The notes under the pieces were generated by a model. The model searched no databases and had not been told where the DNA came from. It saw nothing but the letters and a program-made list of their open reading frames with translations. The translations under genes were made by a program, and so were the position numbers. A stretch of DNA of 64,000 nucleotides, taken from Streptomyces sp. NBC_00568 (lineage in GTDB: Bacteria; Actinomycetota; Actinomycetes; Streptomycetales; Streptomycetaceae). The stretch covers positions 2,046,001-2,110,000 of the forward strand of contig NZ_JAPENW010000001.1 of NCBI RefSeq assembly GCF_026341855.1, in the 5' to 3' direction. This document shows, one piece after another, positions 1-7,767 of the stretch (position 1 is the first letter of the stretch; each line of letters starts with the position of its first letter).

Positions 1-53
1 TACCGGTTCCGGTGCCGGTTCCGATACCGGTTCCGGTGCCGGTTCCGGTGCCG
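1..53. repeat. 12-bp tandem repeat encoding a Gly-Thr tail
   Basis: Four imperfect copies of a 12-bp unit resembling ccggttccggtg lie at the window edge and may continue to the left. In frame on the minus strand they encode alternating Gly-Thr (one Ile) at the C-terminus of the YciI-like protein. Slipped-strand expansion of a codon repeat is the simple explanation. Confidence 0.7.
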
Positions 54-361
54 GAGAGTTCCGGGGTGCGTCCGTTCAGCGCGGCCACCCAACTCCCCTT
101 CCCCGGACTCCATTCCCGGATCCGGATGCTTGCGACGACTCCGCCCGTGACATAGGGCTCCTCGTCCAGAATTCGCTGGAGTTCAGCGCGGTTCTCCGCC
201 TCGTAGAGAAGAATTCCCGCGTTCTCGCCGACGAGGGGTCCACCGAGCAGCAGTACGCCGCTGTCGGCGAGCCGGTAGAGATTCTCGGCGTGCGCCGGGT
301 GCAGGCCCTGGCGGCCCGCCCGGTCGACGTTGTACTCGAATTCGACGACGAACTTCGTCAT
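1..361 (-). CDS. YciI-like (YCII-related) domain protein, 3' end cut by window edge
   Basis: The visible 120 residues start MTKFVVEFEYNVD and contain LYRLADSGVLLLGGPL and a later VVASIRIREW strand. This pattern of a small ferredoxin-like alpha/beta fold matches the YCII-related domain family, whose members are usually about 100 residues and act as small hydrolases or dehydrochlorinases, or are domains of unknown role. The fold is complete by about residue 100. What follows is a Gly-Thr-rich tail that runs off the window, so total length is unknown. It lies in the same direction as, and about 140 nt downstream of, the short-chain dehydrogenase and may share its transcript. The substrate cannot be named from sequence. 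Confidence 0.75.
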   Translation of the reverse strand, partial: MTKFVVEFEYNVDRAGRQGLHPAHAENLYRLADSGVLLLGGPLVGENAGILLYEAENRAELQRILDEEPYVTGGVVASIRIREWSPGKGSWVAALNGRTPELSGTGTGTGTGIGTGTGTG

Positions 362-504
362 ACCAAGCTCCTTGTACTGTGTCTTCCCGGCACTTCGGCG
401 CGCGCTGTCCGAAAACCGTTTGCCGGGGGCGGGCCTCGGTGAATCGCGCCCATCACGAAGGGGCCGCACGGCCTCTCGGAACCACGCGGCGGGTCGATCG
501 TGGA

Positions 505-1263
505 TCACATGTAGAGGCCGCCGTTGATGTCGATGACGGAGCCCGTGGAGTAGCCGGCGCTCTCGGAACACAGGTGCAGCACACTGCCGACGGCCTCGGC
601 GACCGTGCCGTAGCGGCCCATCGGCAGTGCGGCGAGCACCGCCGTCTTCGCCGCCTCGTCGCGGCGCTCGAAGGCGCCCGCGACCCGGGCGGTCGCGATG
701 GGTCCGTGGGCGACGACATTGGCCACCACCCCGGTGCCGGCCAGTTCGTGTCCCAGTTGCTTGGTCATGCCGATGACAGCCGCCTTCGCGCCGACGTACG
801 CGGCGTTGTTGAAGTGGCTGTAAGTGCGCCCACCTGCGGAGGCAAAGTTGACGATGCGGCCGTAGCCGTCCTCGACCATCCGCGGCGCACAGACCTTGAC
901 CGCGATCCAGGTGCTGATCACGTTCTCCAGATGGGTCTGCTCGAAGTGCTCGCGGGTGAGGTCCGCGTACCCGATGACCCGGGTGTCTCCGCCGACCCCG
1001 TTGACCAGAACGGAGGGCGCGTGCCGCTCGACGATATCGGCCAGCTGCCGCTCGGCGGCGGAGATGTCGGTGATGTCGCCGACGACGAACTCGACCTTTG
1101 TCAGCTCGGCGAGTTCGTCCGCGAGACGGGAGACGGTCTCCTCGTTCCTGTCGAAGAGGACGAGCGGGTGCCCCTCCTTCGCCAGCCCTCGGGCCACCTC
1201 CGAGAGGATTCCGCCGGCGGCACCGATCAAGAGCGCAGTACGTGCGGTCACTTTGCTATTCAC
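505..1263 (-). CDS. Short-chain dehydrogenase/reductase (SDR)
   Basis: A 252-residue NAD(P)-dependent oxidoreductase of the classical SDR fold. The N-terminal dinucleotide-binding loop is GAAGGILSE (residues 14-22), a variant of TGxxxGxG. The catalytic set is present as Ser142 in NFASAGG, Tyr156 and Lys160 in YVGAK. The usual NNAG motif reads NGVGG. The C-terminal INGGLYM resembles the usual end of the family. The GTG start was chosen because a purine-rich GGAAAAG lies a few bases upstream and residue 1 falls just before the Rossmann strand; a longer reading frame adds 23 residues with no SDR similarity. It diverges from the exporter and pathway genes across an 800-bp gap, and probably reduces or oxidises an intermediate of that pathway, which is an inference from position only. 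Confidence 0.88.
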   Translation of the reverse strand: MNSKVTARTALLIGAAGGILSEVARGLAKEGHPLVLFDRNEETVSRLADELAELTKVEFVVGDITDISAAERQLADIVERHAPSVLVNGVGGDTRVIGYADLTREHFEQTHLENVISTWIAVKVCAPRMVEDGYGRIVNFASAGGRTYSHFNNAAYVGAKAAVIGMTKQLGHELAGTGVVANVVAHGPIATARVAGAFERRDEAAKTAVLAALPMGRYGTVAEAVGSVLHLCSESAGYSTGSVIDINGGLYM

Positions 1264-2081
1264 CTTGGCTTTTCCGGGTTGGTGACCCTGAACGAGCAGG
1301 GCCCTTGTGGGGGTAGCTCGGTAAATCTCCATGCCAAATTAAGCCGACTGGTATTCGGCCACGACGCGATAGGAGTGGTTCACACACAAGAGGAATGACA
1401 CCGCGGCAAGAGGATCGATGCCCCCTTACGAGGAATGCCTCCTTCAACTTCTCCCGTACGCTGAAACGCGCCAAGGGGAGAGTCTGGCACCCCCCGGCTC
1501 CACCTAGACGATCACTCAACTCCTGGCCCGTGTCAACGAGTTACGGACCACCGTTCGTCCGATGTTCGCAATCCCGCAATCACGACACTCTTCGGCCGCA
1601 TCCACTTGCCTAACCGCCTGGATATCGTTGATCCTTGCCGACGGACGTATCCGGCCGAGGGTCGATAACCGGCCGGTGCGGCCACCGGCAGTATGGGACA
1701 CCGGCCGCCGAATCTGTGTGAACGCCGTATGAAATGGCTCCGGACCGCCCTGTCCGAAGCCACCGACATTCTGGAGAATTGGACATCTCGGGCCATGCCC
1801 GAGGCGTGGACAAGGGGGAGAGACACCGGTGATTGAGTCAATAGCGGATAACATTCCAGCCAGCATGTCGCCGGAATCGGCCATTCTCGCCGACCGGCTC
1901 TGTCGCCCGTCGTTCTCCCTCGCCGCGCGTGCCGCGGCGGTGCCGGCAGACCGGTAACAGCCTGCGCCCGACGCAGGTCCCCGCGGCCGACGGGTCCACC
2001 GACCCGCCCCGGCCGGGGCTTCCCCACCCGACAGGCCGCCGTACAACGGCGCCCGCGGAACGACGACCGGATGAACGGACC
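1264..2081. other. Divergent intergenic region, no supported gene
   Basis: The 818 bases between the SDR and the exporter are less GC-rich than their surroundings. Frames open here are overlapping and lack domain similarity. I could not assign a promoter with both -35 and -10 elements at good spacing. It most likely carries the divergent promoters and any pathway-specific operator for the island. Confidence 0.5.
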
Positions 2082-3359
2082 ATGCAGCCCAACTCTCCTT
2101 GGCGGATACCCGACTTCCGCACCCTGTTCACCGCATCCGCCCTCAGCCAGCTCGGCGCGAACATCAGCTACGTCGCCATCCCGCTCGTCGCCGTCACCGC
2201 GCTGGACGCCGGCCCCGGCCAGGTCGGCGCGCTCGCCACGCTGAGCACGGTCGCCTTCCTGGTCATAGGCCTGCCGGCCGGGGCCTGGGTGGACCGGCTG
2301 AGTCACCGCCGCGTGCTGATCGTCGCCGACCTGGTCCGGGCCATGCTCCAACTCACCGTGCCGGTGGCATATTGGCTGGATTCCCTCACCCTCGGCCAGC
2401 TGTACGCGGTCGTCCTGCTGAACGGCTGTGCCACGGTGTTCTTCGACGTGGGTTCGCAGAGCGTGCTGCCCCAACTGGTCGCCCGGGACAGCCTTGTCCG
2501 GGCGAACGCCGACATCAACACACTGATCGCCGTCGGGAACGTGGGCGGGCGCAGCGCGGGCGGCGGGCTCGTCTCGCTGCTCACGGCGCCCGCGGCCGTG
2601 TTCTTCAGCGCCGGCACCCACCTGGCCTCCGGTCTCACCCTGCTCTTTCTGCGGCGCACCCCGGCACCGGCCGCACCGCCCGCCGGGACGCGCACCCGGC
2701 TGTGGACACAGATCGGGGAGGGGGTGCGGCATGTCCTGGGCAACAGGGAACTGCGGGCGCTCGCGCTCACCGCGGCCCTCGGCAACCTCGGCTCGTCTGT
2801 GATCAACACCATGCTGCCGATCTGGTTCGTGCGTGAACTGGGCCTCTCCGGCGGGGCGTTGGGACTGTTCTGGGCGGCCGGCGGGGTCGGTCTGCTGATC
2901 GGCGCCCGCAGCGCCCGGCCGATCGCGGCCCGGCTGGGCTTCGGACGGACCCTCGGCATCGCCGGGCTGTGTCTGGCGCCCGCGGGGCTCCTGGTGCCGT
3001 TGGTCGACCGGGGGGTGTGGCTGGTGATCGCCGGAGCCGGCTGGTTCCTCGCCATGTTCAAGGTGGGCATGGACAACGTGCTCGGCGTCAGCCTGCGTCA
3101 GCGGATGACCGCCGACTCGCTGCTCGGCCGTATGAACGCCACCTTCAGGTTCCTGCTCACCGGGGCGCTCGCCATCGGCGCCGCGATCTCCGGTGTGCTG
3201 GGCGAGCTGATCGGCGTACAGGCCACGCTGTGGGTGGGCGGGGTGTTCGTGGCCACGGCCTTCATCCCGGTGTTCCTCTCACCGGTGCGCACCCGGCGCG
3301 AACTGCCGGAGCAGCGACAGACGATCAGCGCCGAGACGGCACCCCCGTCGGAGTCCTGA
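2082..3359 (+). CDS. Major facilitator superfamily exporter
   Basis: A 425-residue integral membrane protein with the hydrophobicity of a 12-helix MFS carrier. The loop between helices 2 and 3 carries motif A as GAWVDRLSHRRVL. The protein begins with a short cytoplasmic stretch (MQPNSPWRIPDFRTLF) followed directly by helix 1, typical of the MFS_3/EntS-like exporters found in natural-product clusters. The ATG was chosen because the 51 residues that could precede it are low-complexity and would push helix 1 away from the N-terminus; the ribosome site there is weak. It is the first plus-strand gene of the island and probably exports the pathway product. The substrate is inferred from context alone. 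Confidence 0.9.
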   Translation: MQPNSPWRIPDFRTLFTASALSQLGANISYVAIPLVAVTALDAGPGQVGALATLSTVAFLVIGLPAGAWVDRLSHRRVLIVADLVRAMLQLTVPVAYWLDSLTLGQLYAVVLLNGCATVFFDVGSQSVLPQLVARDSLVRANADINTLIAVGNVGGRSAGGGLVSLLTAPAAVFFSAGTHLASGLTLLFLRRTPAPAAPPAGTRTRLWTQIGEGVRHVLGNRELRALALTAALGNLGSSVINTMLPIWFVRELGLSGGALGLFWAAGGVGLLIGARSARPIAARLGFGRTLGIAGLCLAPAGLLVPLVDRGVWLVIAGAGWFLAMFKVGMDNVLGVSLRQRMTADSLLGRMNATFRFLLTGALAIGAAISGVLGELIGVQATLWVGGVFVATAFIPVFLSPVRTRRELPEQRQTISAETAPPSES

Positions 3360-3629
3360 ACAGACCTGTTCGGGACCGCCGGGAACAAGAGTCCGGCGGG
3401 GGCCCACGGATCGACGGGCCAAGAGCCGTTTCAGCATGCCCTTCGGAATGCCGGGCGCCTGCTCTCCCGGCGTGATTTCACGTGGAATTCACAGTTCTCC
3501 GGCGCAGTCATGAACGCGTTCATTTGACGATTGAAAAAGGTTGACCTTACCGGCGAGTTCCTGTCAGGATCATCGGCGCACCCGAACCGATATCAGGCAC
3601 TCACAAACTCCCTGACCTCAAGGAGTGCG

Positions 3630-4844
3630 ATGGCAGCCATCGACAGTGGCTTCCGAACCGAAGGCATTGCGGATTACTTGGATCCTCGCGAAACCATGCG
3701 CGCTCTGCCCCGGTTCATCCAGTACCCACTCACCCTATTTACCGGGAAACCGCTCGCCGGGCAGAAATCCCTGTCCTGGTGGACACCCGGATTTCATCTC
3801 GCGACGGCCGCCCTCTCCATGGCCGTCGGCGTCGGGATCAGCTGCACCGCGCTGATCCTCGGCGCCTACTGGTTACTGCTCCTGCTGCCGGGCTGGGCCG
3901 TGACCCTGCACGGCATGCGCAACCTGCGCATGATGATCTACCACCAGTGCTCGCACCGGAACATGTACCGCAACCGGCGCCTGGACACGGTGATCGGCCG
4001 GGCCACCTCGAGCCTGCTGATCATCCAGAACTTCGCCCGCTACAGCCGCGAGCACGTCAGCGATCACCACGCCGCCCACCACATGACGCTCCGCGACCCC
4101 ACGGTGCAAGCGTTCCTGGTCAGCCTTAACCTGCACCCCGGGATGACCCGCCGGCAGATGTGGCGCCGGGTCCTGGGCAAGCTGTTCTCGCCGTGGTTCC
4201 ACCTCAACTTCACGGTGGCGCGTGCCCGTTCGTTCTGGCACGACTCCGCCCCGGCGGAGAAGGCGATCAGCCTCACGCTGTACGGGGGTGCGGTGGCGGC
4301 CACCGTGGCGACGGGCACCTGGCCGGCGCTGCTCATCGTCTGGTTCGTCCCGCTGCTTCCGCTGTTCCAGGTGAGCAACACCCTGCGGCTGTGTGTGAAG
4401 CACACCTTCCCCGAGCCGCATCTCGAAGTGCGCCGGGGCAAGGAATATTTCGGCAGTCTCACCAACGCGATATTCATCGGCGAACCGGCTCCTTCTCCGG
4501 ATCTGCCGGTTCTGAGACGCGCGGCGGCCTGGTCCGGCTGGACAGCCCGCATGCTGTTCGTGCACGCGCCGGCGCGCTTTCTGGTGCTCACCGGGGACAC
4601 GGTGGTGCACGACTTCCACCACCGTTATCCGTCCACCCCGAAATGGGCGAACTACATCTTCGAACGGCAGGCGGACGCCGACAGGGGAAGTCCGGGATGG
4701 GGTCCGTACAAGCAGGTCTGGGGAATTGTCCCAGCGATCAACCTGGTCTTCGATTCCCTGTCCGCAGCAGACCCCGAGGAATTCGACATAAAACGTCTGC
4801 GTGAGGTCAGCAAGCGGGAATTGTTCGCGGCATTCGACGACTAG
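3630..4844 (+). CDS. Membrane fatty-acid-desaturase-like di-iron enzyme
   Basis: A 404-residue membrane protein of the fatty acid desaturase/hydroxylase superfamily. All three histidine boxes are present: HQCSH (His105-His109), HVSDHHAAHH (from His142) and HDFHH (from His327). These ligate the non-haem di-iron centre used for O2-dependent desaturation or hydroxylation. Hydrophobic spans lie around residues 56-92 and 210-250. The ATG was preferred to an upstream TTG because AAGGAG precedes it by four bases. Leu82 is encoded by TTA at 3873-3875, the rarest codon in Streptomyces, read by the bldA tRNA and usually confined to developmentally timed genes. Within this island it is more likely a tailoring enzyme than a housekeeping lipid desaturase. 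Its substrate, acyl chain or small molecule, cannot be told from sequence. Confidence 0.88.
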   Translation: MAAIDSGFRTEGIADYLDPRETMRALPRFIQYPLTLFTGKPLAGQKSLSWWTPGFHLATAALSMAVGVGISCTALILGAYWLLLLLPGWAVTLHGMRNLRMMIYHQCSHRNMYRNRRLDTVIGRATSSLLIIQNFARYSREHVSDHHAAHHMTLRDPTVQAFLVSLNLHPGMTRRQMWRRVLGKLFSPWFHLNFTVARARSFWHDSAPAEKAISLTLYGGAVAATVATGTWPALLIVWFVPLLPLFQVSNTLRLCVKHTFPEPHLEVRRGKEYFGSLTNAIFIGEPAPSPDLPVLRRAAAWSGWTARMLFVHAPARFLVLTGDTVVHDFHHRYPSTPKWANYIFERQADADRGSPGWGPYKQVWGIVPAINLVFDSLSAADPEEFDIKRLREVSKRELFAAFDD

Positions 4845-4883
4845 TCACTGCGCCATCCGCCCATAGTCCACCGGGGGTTATCC

Positions 4884-5339
4884 ATGCGGCACGAAGACGC
4901 ACCACAGGCAGAGCAGACCCGCACCGTCATCCTCGGCGTGGCCGCCAGCGACAGCCACGTCGTGGCCAACCACCTGATCGCCCACGCCCTGCGCGCCCGG
5001 GGTTTCCATGTCGTCAACCTCGGCACCTGCACCCCGGTCGCCGAGTTCACCGAAGCCCATGCCGAGCACCCCGAGGCCGAGGCCGTGATCATCGGCAGTC
5101 TCAACGGGCACGCGTACGAGGATCTCCAGGAACTGCCCGTGGCCCGTGCCCAGGGCCGGCTGGACTGCCCGGTCATCCTCGGCGGCAACCTCTCCGTGGG
5201 CAGCAACAAGGAGAGCGCCGACATCGAGCGGCTGCGACAGCTCGGGGTCGATGTCATCCTGTCCGACCCCGAGCTGCTGCCGGCCACCCTGGACGAACTG
5301 CGCGAACGCGCCCTGGCCCGCGACACCGTCGCCTCATGA
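4884..5339 (+). CDS. mamA: Glutamate mutase sigma (cobalamin-binding) subunit
   Basis: A 151-residue B12-binding subunit of methylaspartate (glutamate) mutase. With the epsilon subunit it converts L-glutamate to (2S,3S)-3-methylaspartate by adenosylcobalamin radical chemistry. The cobalamin signature DxHxxG appears as D23-S-H25-V-V-A28: the cobalt-ligating His and its Asp partner are kept, but the usual Gly is Ala. The later elements are S72-L73 and the G100-G101 pair of ILGGN. Length is close to the usual 135-150. The gene ends in an ATGA overlap with the epsilon subunit gene, so the two are translationally coupled. Streptomycetes use this enzyme pair in natural-product clusters that need 3-methylaspartate, which fits the surrounding island. 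Confidence 0.93.
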   Translation: MRHEDAPQAEQTRTVILGVAASDSHVVANHLIAHALRARGFHVVNLGTCTPVAEFTEAHAEHPEAEAVIIGSLNGHAYEDLQELPVARAQGRLDCPVILGGNLSVGSNKESADIERLRQLGVDVILSDPELLPATLDELRERALARDTVAS

Positions 5340-6709
5340 CCGACCCCGTCACTCCGTCCGAACCGCCTGAGCTGCCCTCGCTGGGCGAATCCCTGTCCTA
5401 TGTCAGGGAGTTGGGAAAGCCGACCGCGGCCGAAGTGCTGCACACCGCACGCGCCGAGGGACGCGTCGCGCTGCAACCACGCTGCGGTGTCGGCTCGCAC
5501 GCCCAGATGACGACCCTGCTGCAGGACCTGGAGCGGCATGCCGCCCCGGACATCCTCACGCTCACCATCGACTCCCACACCCGGCTGAAACGGTTCGACA
5601 ACGCCAGGGCGGCGCTGCTGCGCAACCCCGCGGACCTCAACGGCTATCCCCTGGTCACCCACGGGTGGCTCAGGGGACGCCAGTTGAACGAGGCCGTGCG
5701 GGCACCGCTGGAGGTCCGGCACGGCTCACCCGACGCGCGGCTGCTCTTCCGCACGGCGGTGGCGTCCGGTATCACCTCGTTCGAGGGCGGCGGGATCTCC
5801 TACAACCTGCCCTACTCCAAGGCGGTTCCGCTGACCGAGTCGCTGGCCGCCTGGCAGGAGGTCGACGCGCTGTGCGGAGATCTCGCGCGGCGCGGACTCG
5901 TCGTGGACCGCGAGCTGTTCGGCACCCTGACCGCCGTGCTGGTGCCGCCGTCGATCTCCCTCGCCGTCAGTGTCCTGGAGGCGGTGGCGGCGGCCCGCGA
6001 GGGCGTGAAGTGCATCTCGGTGGCGTATCCGCAGGGCGGCCACTTCGAGCAGGATGTGGCCGCGCTGCGGGCGGTCCCCGCACTCGCCGCCCGCTATCTG
6101 CCGGAGGACGTCGAAGTCCACGCCGTGCTGCACGAGTTCATGGGTGTCTTCCCGCGCGAGCGGGCCCACGCCGAGGACCTCATCCTGTACGGCGCCCTGG
6201 TCGCACGGCTCGGCGGCGCCACCAAGCTGATCACCAAGACGTATCTGGAGGCGTACGGAATCCCCGACACGCGCGCCAATATCGACGGACTGCTGCTCGC
6301 CTCCCGAGCCAACTCCCCGCTCCTGGACTTCATCCAGCTGGACGAGGAACGAATAGGACACGAGAGGGAGTTGATCCTGCGGGAGGTGGCCGAGATCGTG
6401 GAACCCGTCCTCGCGTCCGGCGACCTCCACAAGTCCATCGCCACCGCCTTCGAGGAGGGACGACTCGACATCCCGTTCAGCGCCAGCCGCTATGCCCGCT
6501 CCGAGGTCATTCCCCGCCGCGCGGCCGACGGCGCCATACGCTATTTCGCCAGTGGATCGCTGCCGTTCTCGGCCCGCACCCGCAAGCTCAACGAACAGGG
6601 CCTCGAGTCGGACGACGGAACGCGGATCGGCGACATGGTGAAGGGCCTGACCCGGGACATCAACCACTTCCTGAACGTCTTCGGCGAGAGCCCGACCATC
6701 CCGTCCTGA
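5336..6709 (+). CDS. glmE: Glutamate mutase epsilon (catalytic) subunit
   Basis: A 457-residue TIM-barrel subunit of methylaspartate mutase, slightly shorter than the clostridial enzyme of about 483. The residues that hold the substrate can be matched by spacing: an arginine claw at R49 (LQPRCG), R83 (DSHTRLKR) and R128 (EVRHGSPD), then E150 in SFEGGGISYNLPY with Y156 and Y160. The E+6 and E+10 tyrosines agree with the structure of the Clostridium cochlearium enzyme. The stretch between the second and third arginines is four residues shorter than in that enzyme. All expected active-site groups are therefore present and the enzyme is probably active. The gene starts within the stop of the sigma subunit gene and is followed by a reductase gene after about 50 nt. 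Confidence 0.94.
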   Translation: MTDPVTPSEPPELPSLGESLSYVRELGKPTAAEVLHTARAEGRVALQPRCGVGSHAQMTTLLQDLERHAAPDILTLTIDSHTRLKRFDNARAALLRNPADLNGYPLVTHGWLRGRQLNEAVRAPLEVRHGSPDARLLFRTAVASGITSFEGGGISYNLPYSKAVPLTESLAAWQEVDALCGDLARRGLVVDRELFGTLTAVLVPPSISLAVSVLEAVAAAREGVKCISVAYPQGGHFEQDVAALRAVPALAARYLPEDVEVHAVLHEFMGVFPRERAHAEDLILYGALVARLGGATKLITKTYLEAYGIPDTRANIDGLLLASRANSPLLDFIQLDEERIGHERELILREVAEIVEPVLASGDLHKSIATAFEEGRLDIPFSASRYARSEVIPRRAADGAIRYFASGSLPFSARTRKLNEQGLESDDGTRIGDMVKGLTRDINHFLNVFGESPTIPS

Positions 6710-6762
6710 GCATCCACAGCACCTCACAGCGCCCGCGCACAATCCAGGAGTTGGCAGAGAAC

Positions 6763-7725
6763 ATGCAGTCCATTCGCGTGACCAAGCCCGGCGACGCCTC
6801 CGAACTCCGCCCGGAGGAGGTCGAGTCTCCCGTACCCGGCAACGGCCAGGTCCTGGTCCGCAACACGGCCGCCGGTGTCAACTTCATCGACGTCTACTAC
6901 CGCAACGGCAGCTATCCCGCCGAGGCCCCCTTCACCCCGGGCCAGGAAGGTGCCGGAGTCGTCGAGTCCGTCGGCGCCGGAGTGACCGCGTTCGCCCCCG
7001 GTGCCCGTGTCGCGTACGCCACTCAGCTGGGCGCGTACGCCGAGTACACCGTGGTCCCCGAGGACAAGCTGATCCCCGTACCCGACGGCGTCGACCTGGC
7101 CGACGCCGCCGCCGTCACCCTCCAGGGGATCGCCGCGTACTACCTGACCCACCAGACGCACCCCGTCGCCGAGGGCGAGACCGTGGTGGTGCTGGCTGCG
7201 GCGGGCGGCCTCGGCCGCCTCCTGGTCCAGCTGGCCGCGGCCCGCGGAGCGGAGGTCATCGCCGTCACCTCCAGCCCCGAGAAGGAGCGGATCGCCCGCG
7301 AGGCGGGCGCCCGGCACACCCTCGGCTACGACACGTTCGACGAGGCCGTCCGCGAACTGACCGACGGGAAGGGCGCCCAGGCCGTGTACGACTCGGTGGG
7401 CGCCGCCACCTACCTCACCAGCCTGCGCAGCGTCGCCCGCCGGGGCACGCTCGCGATCTGCGGCCTGTCCAGCGGCGCGGTGCCCCCGCTGGACATCGAA
7501 CTGCTGCGCGGCGGCGGGTCACTGTTCCTGACCCGGCCGACCATGAAGGACCACGTGTACGACGCCGAGACGCTGCGCGCCGCCGGCGGCGCCGTCTTCG
7601 GACACGTCGCCGACGGCGTCCTGCGGCCGCACATCCACGCGTCCCTCCCGCTGGGTGAGGCCGCCGAGGCGCACCGCCTGCTGGAGAGCCGCGCCACCAC
7701 CGGCAAGCTGCTGCTGACGCCCTGA
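6763..7725 (+). CDS. NADPH:quinone oxidoreductase-like MDR reductase
   Basis: A 320-residue medium-chain dehydrogenase/reductase without the structural-zinc cysteines, matching the quinone oxidoreductase (Qor/zeta-crystallin) group in length and architecture. The N-terminal GroES-like half has GVNFIDVYYRNGSYP and the Rossmann half begins LAAAGGLGRLLVQLA, equal to the family's AAAGGVG NADPH-binding loop, followed by the beta-2 strand VIAVTSS. Such enzymes reduce quinones or alpha,beta-unsaturated carbonyls. The ATG lies 12 nt beyond GGAG; the frame is open far upstream but that part is antiparallel noise over the mutase gene. It belongs to the same run of genes as the mutase and ligase, so it may reduce a double bond in the pathway intermediate, for example one made by the desaturase-like enzyme. 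That link is inference. Confidence 0.88.
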   Translation: MQSIRVTKPGDASELRPEEVESPVPGNGQVLVRNTAAGVNFIDVYYRNGSYPAEAPFTPGQEGAGVVESVGAGVTAFAPGARVAYATQLGAYAEYTVVPEDKLIPVPDGVDLADAAAVTLQGIAAYYLTHQTHPVAEGETVVVLAAAGGLGRLLVQLAAARGAEVIAVTSSPEKERIAREAGARHTLGYDTFDEAVRELTDGKGAQAVYDSVGAATYLTSLRSVARRGTLAICGLSSGAVPPLDIELLRGGGSLFLTRPTMKDHVYDAETLRAAGGAVFGHVADGVLRPHIHASLPLGEAAEAHRLLESRATTGKLLLTP

Positions 7726-7767
7726 CGCCGTCCCCGACCTTCTCGACTCACCACCACAGGAGCACAG

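Noticed and set aside
379..1398. Long plus-strand frame opposite the SDR gene
   Set aside because: It is the antisense shadow of a gene with clear SDR motifs; its translation has no domain and reflects third-position GC bias.
1833..1856. TTGAGT followed by ggataac as a promoter upstream of the exporter
   Set aside because: The spacing between the two hexamers is only about eight bases, so they cannot form one promoter.
5665..7725. A 686-residue fusion running through glmE into the quinone oxidoreductase
   Set aside because: The first half is an alternative frame of the mutase gene. The reductase has its own ATG at 6763.
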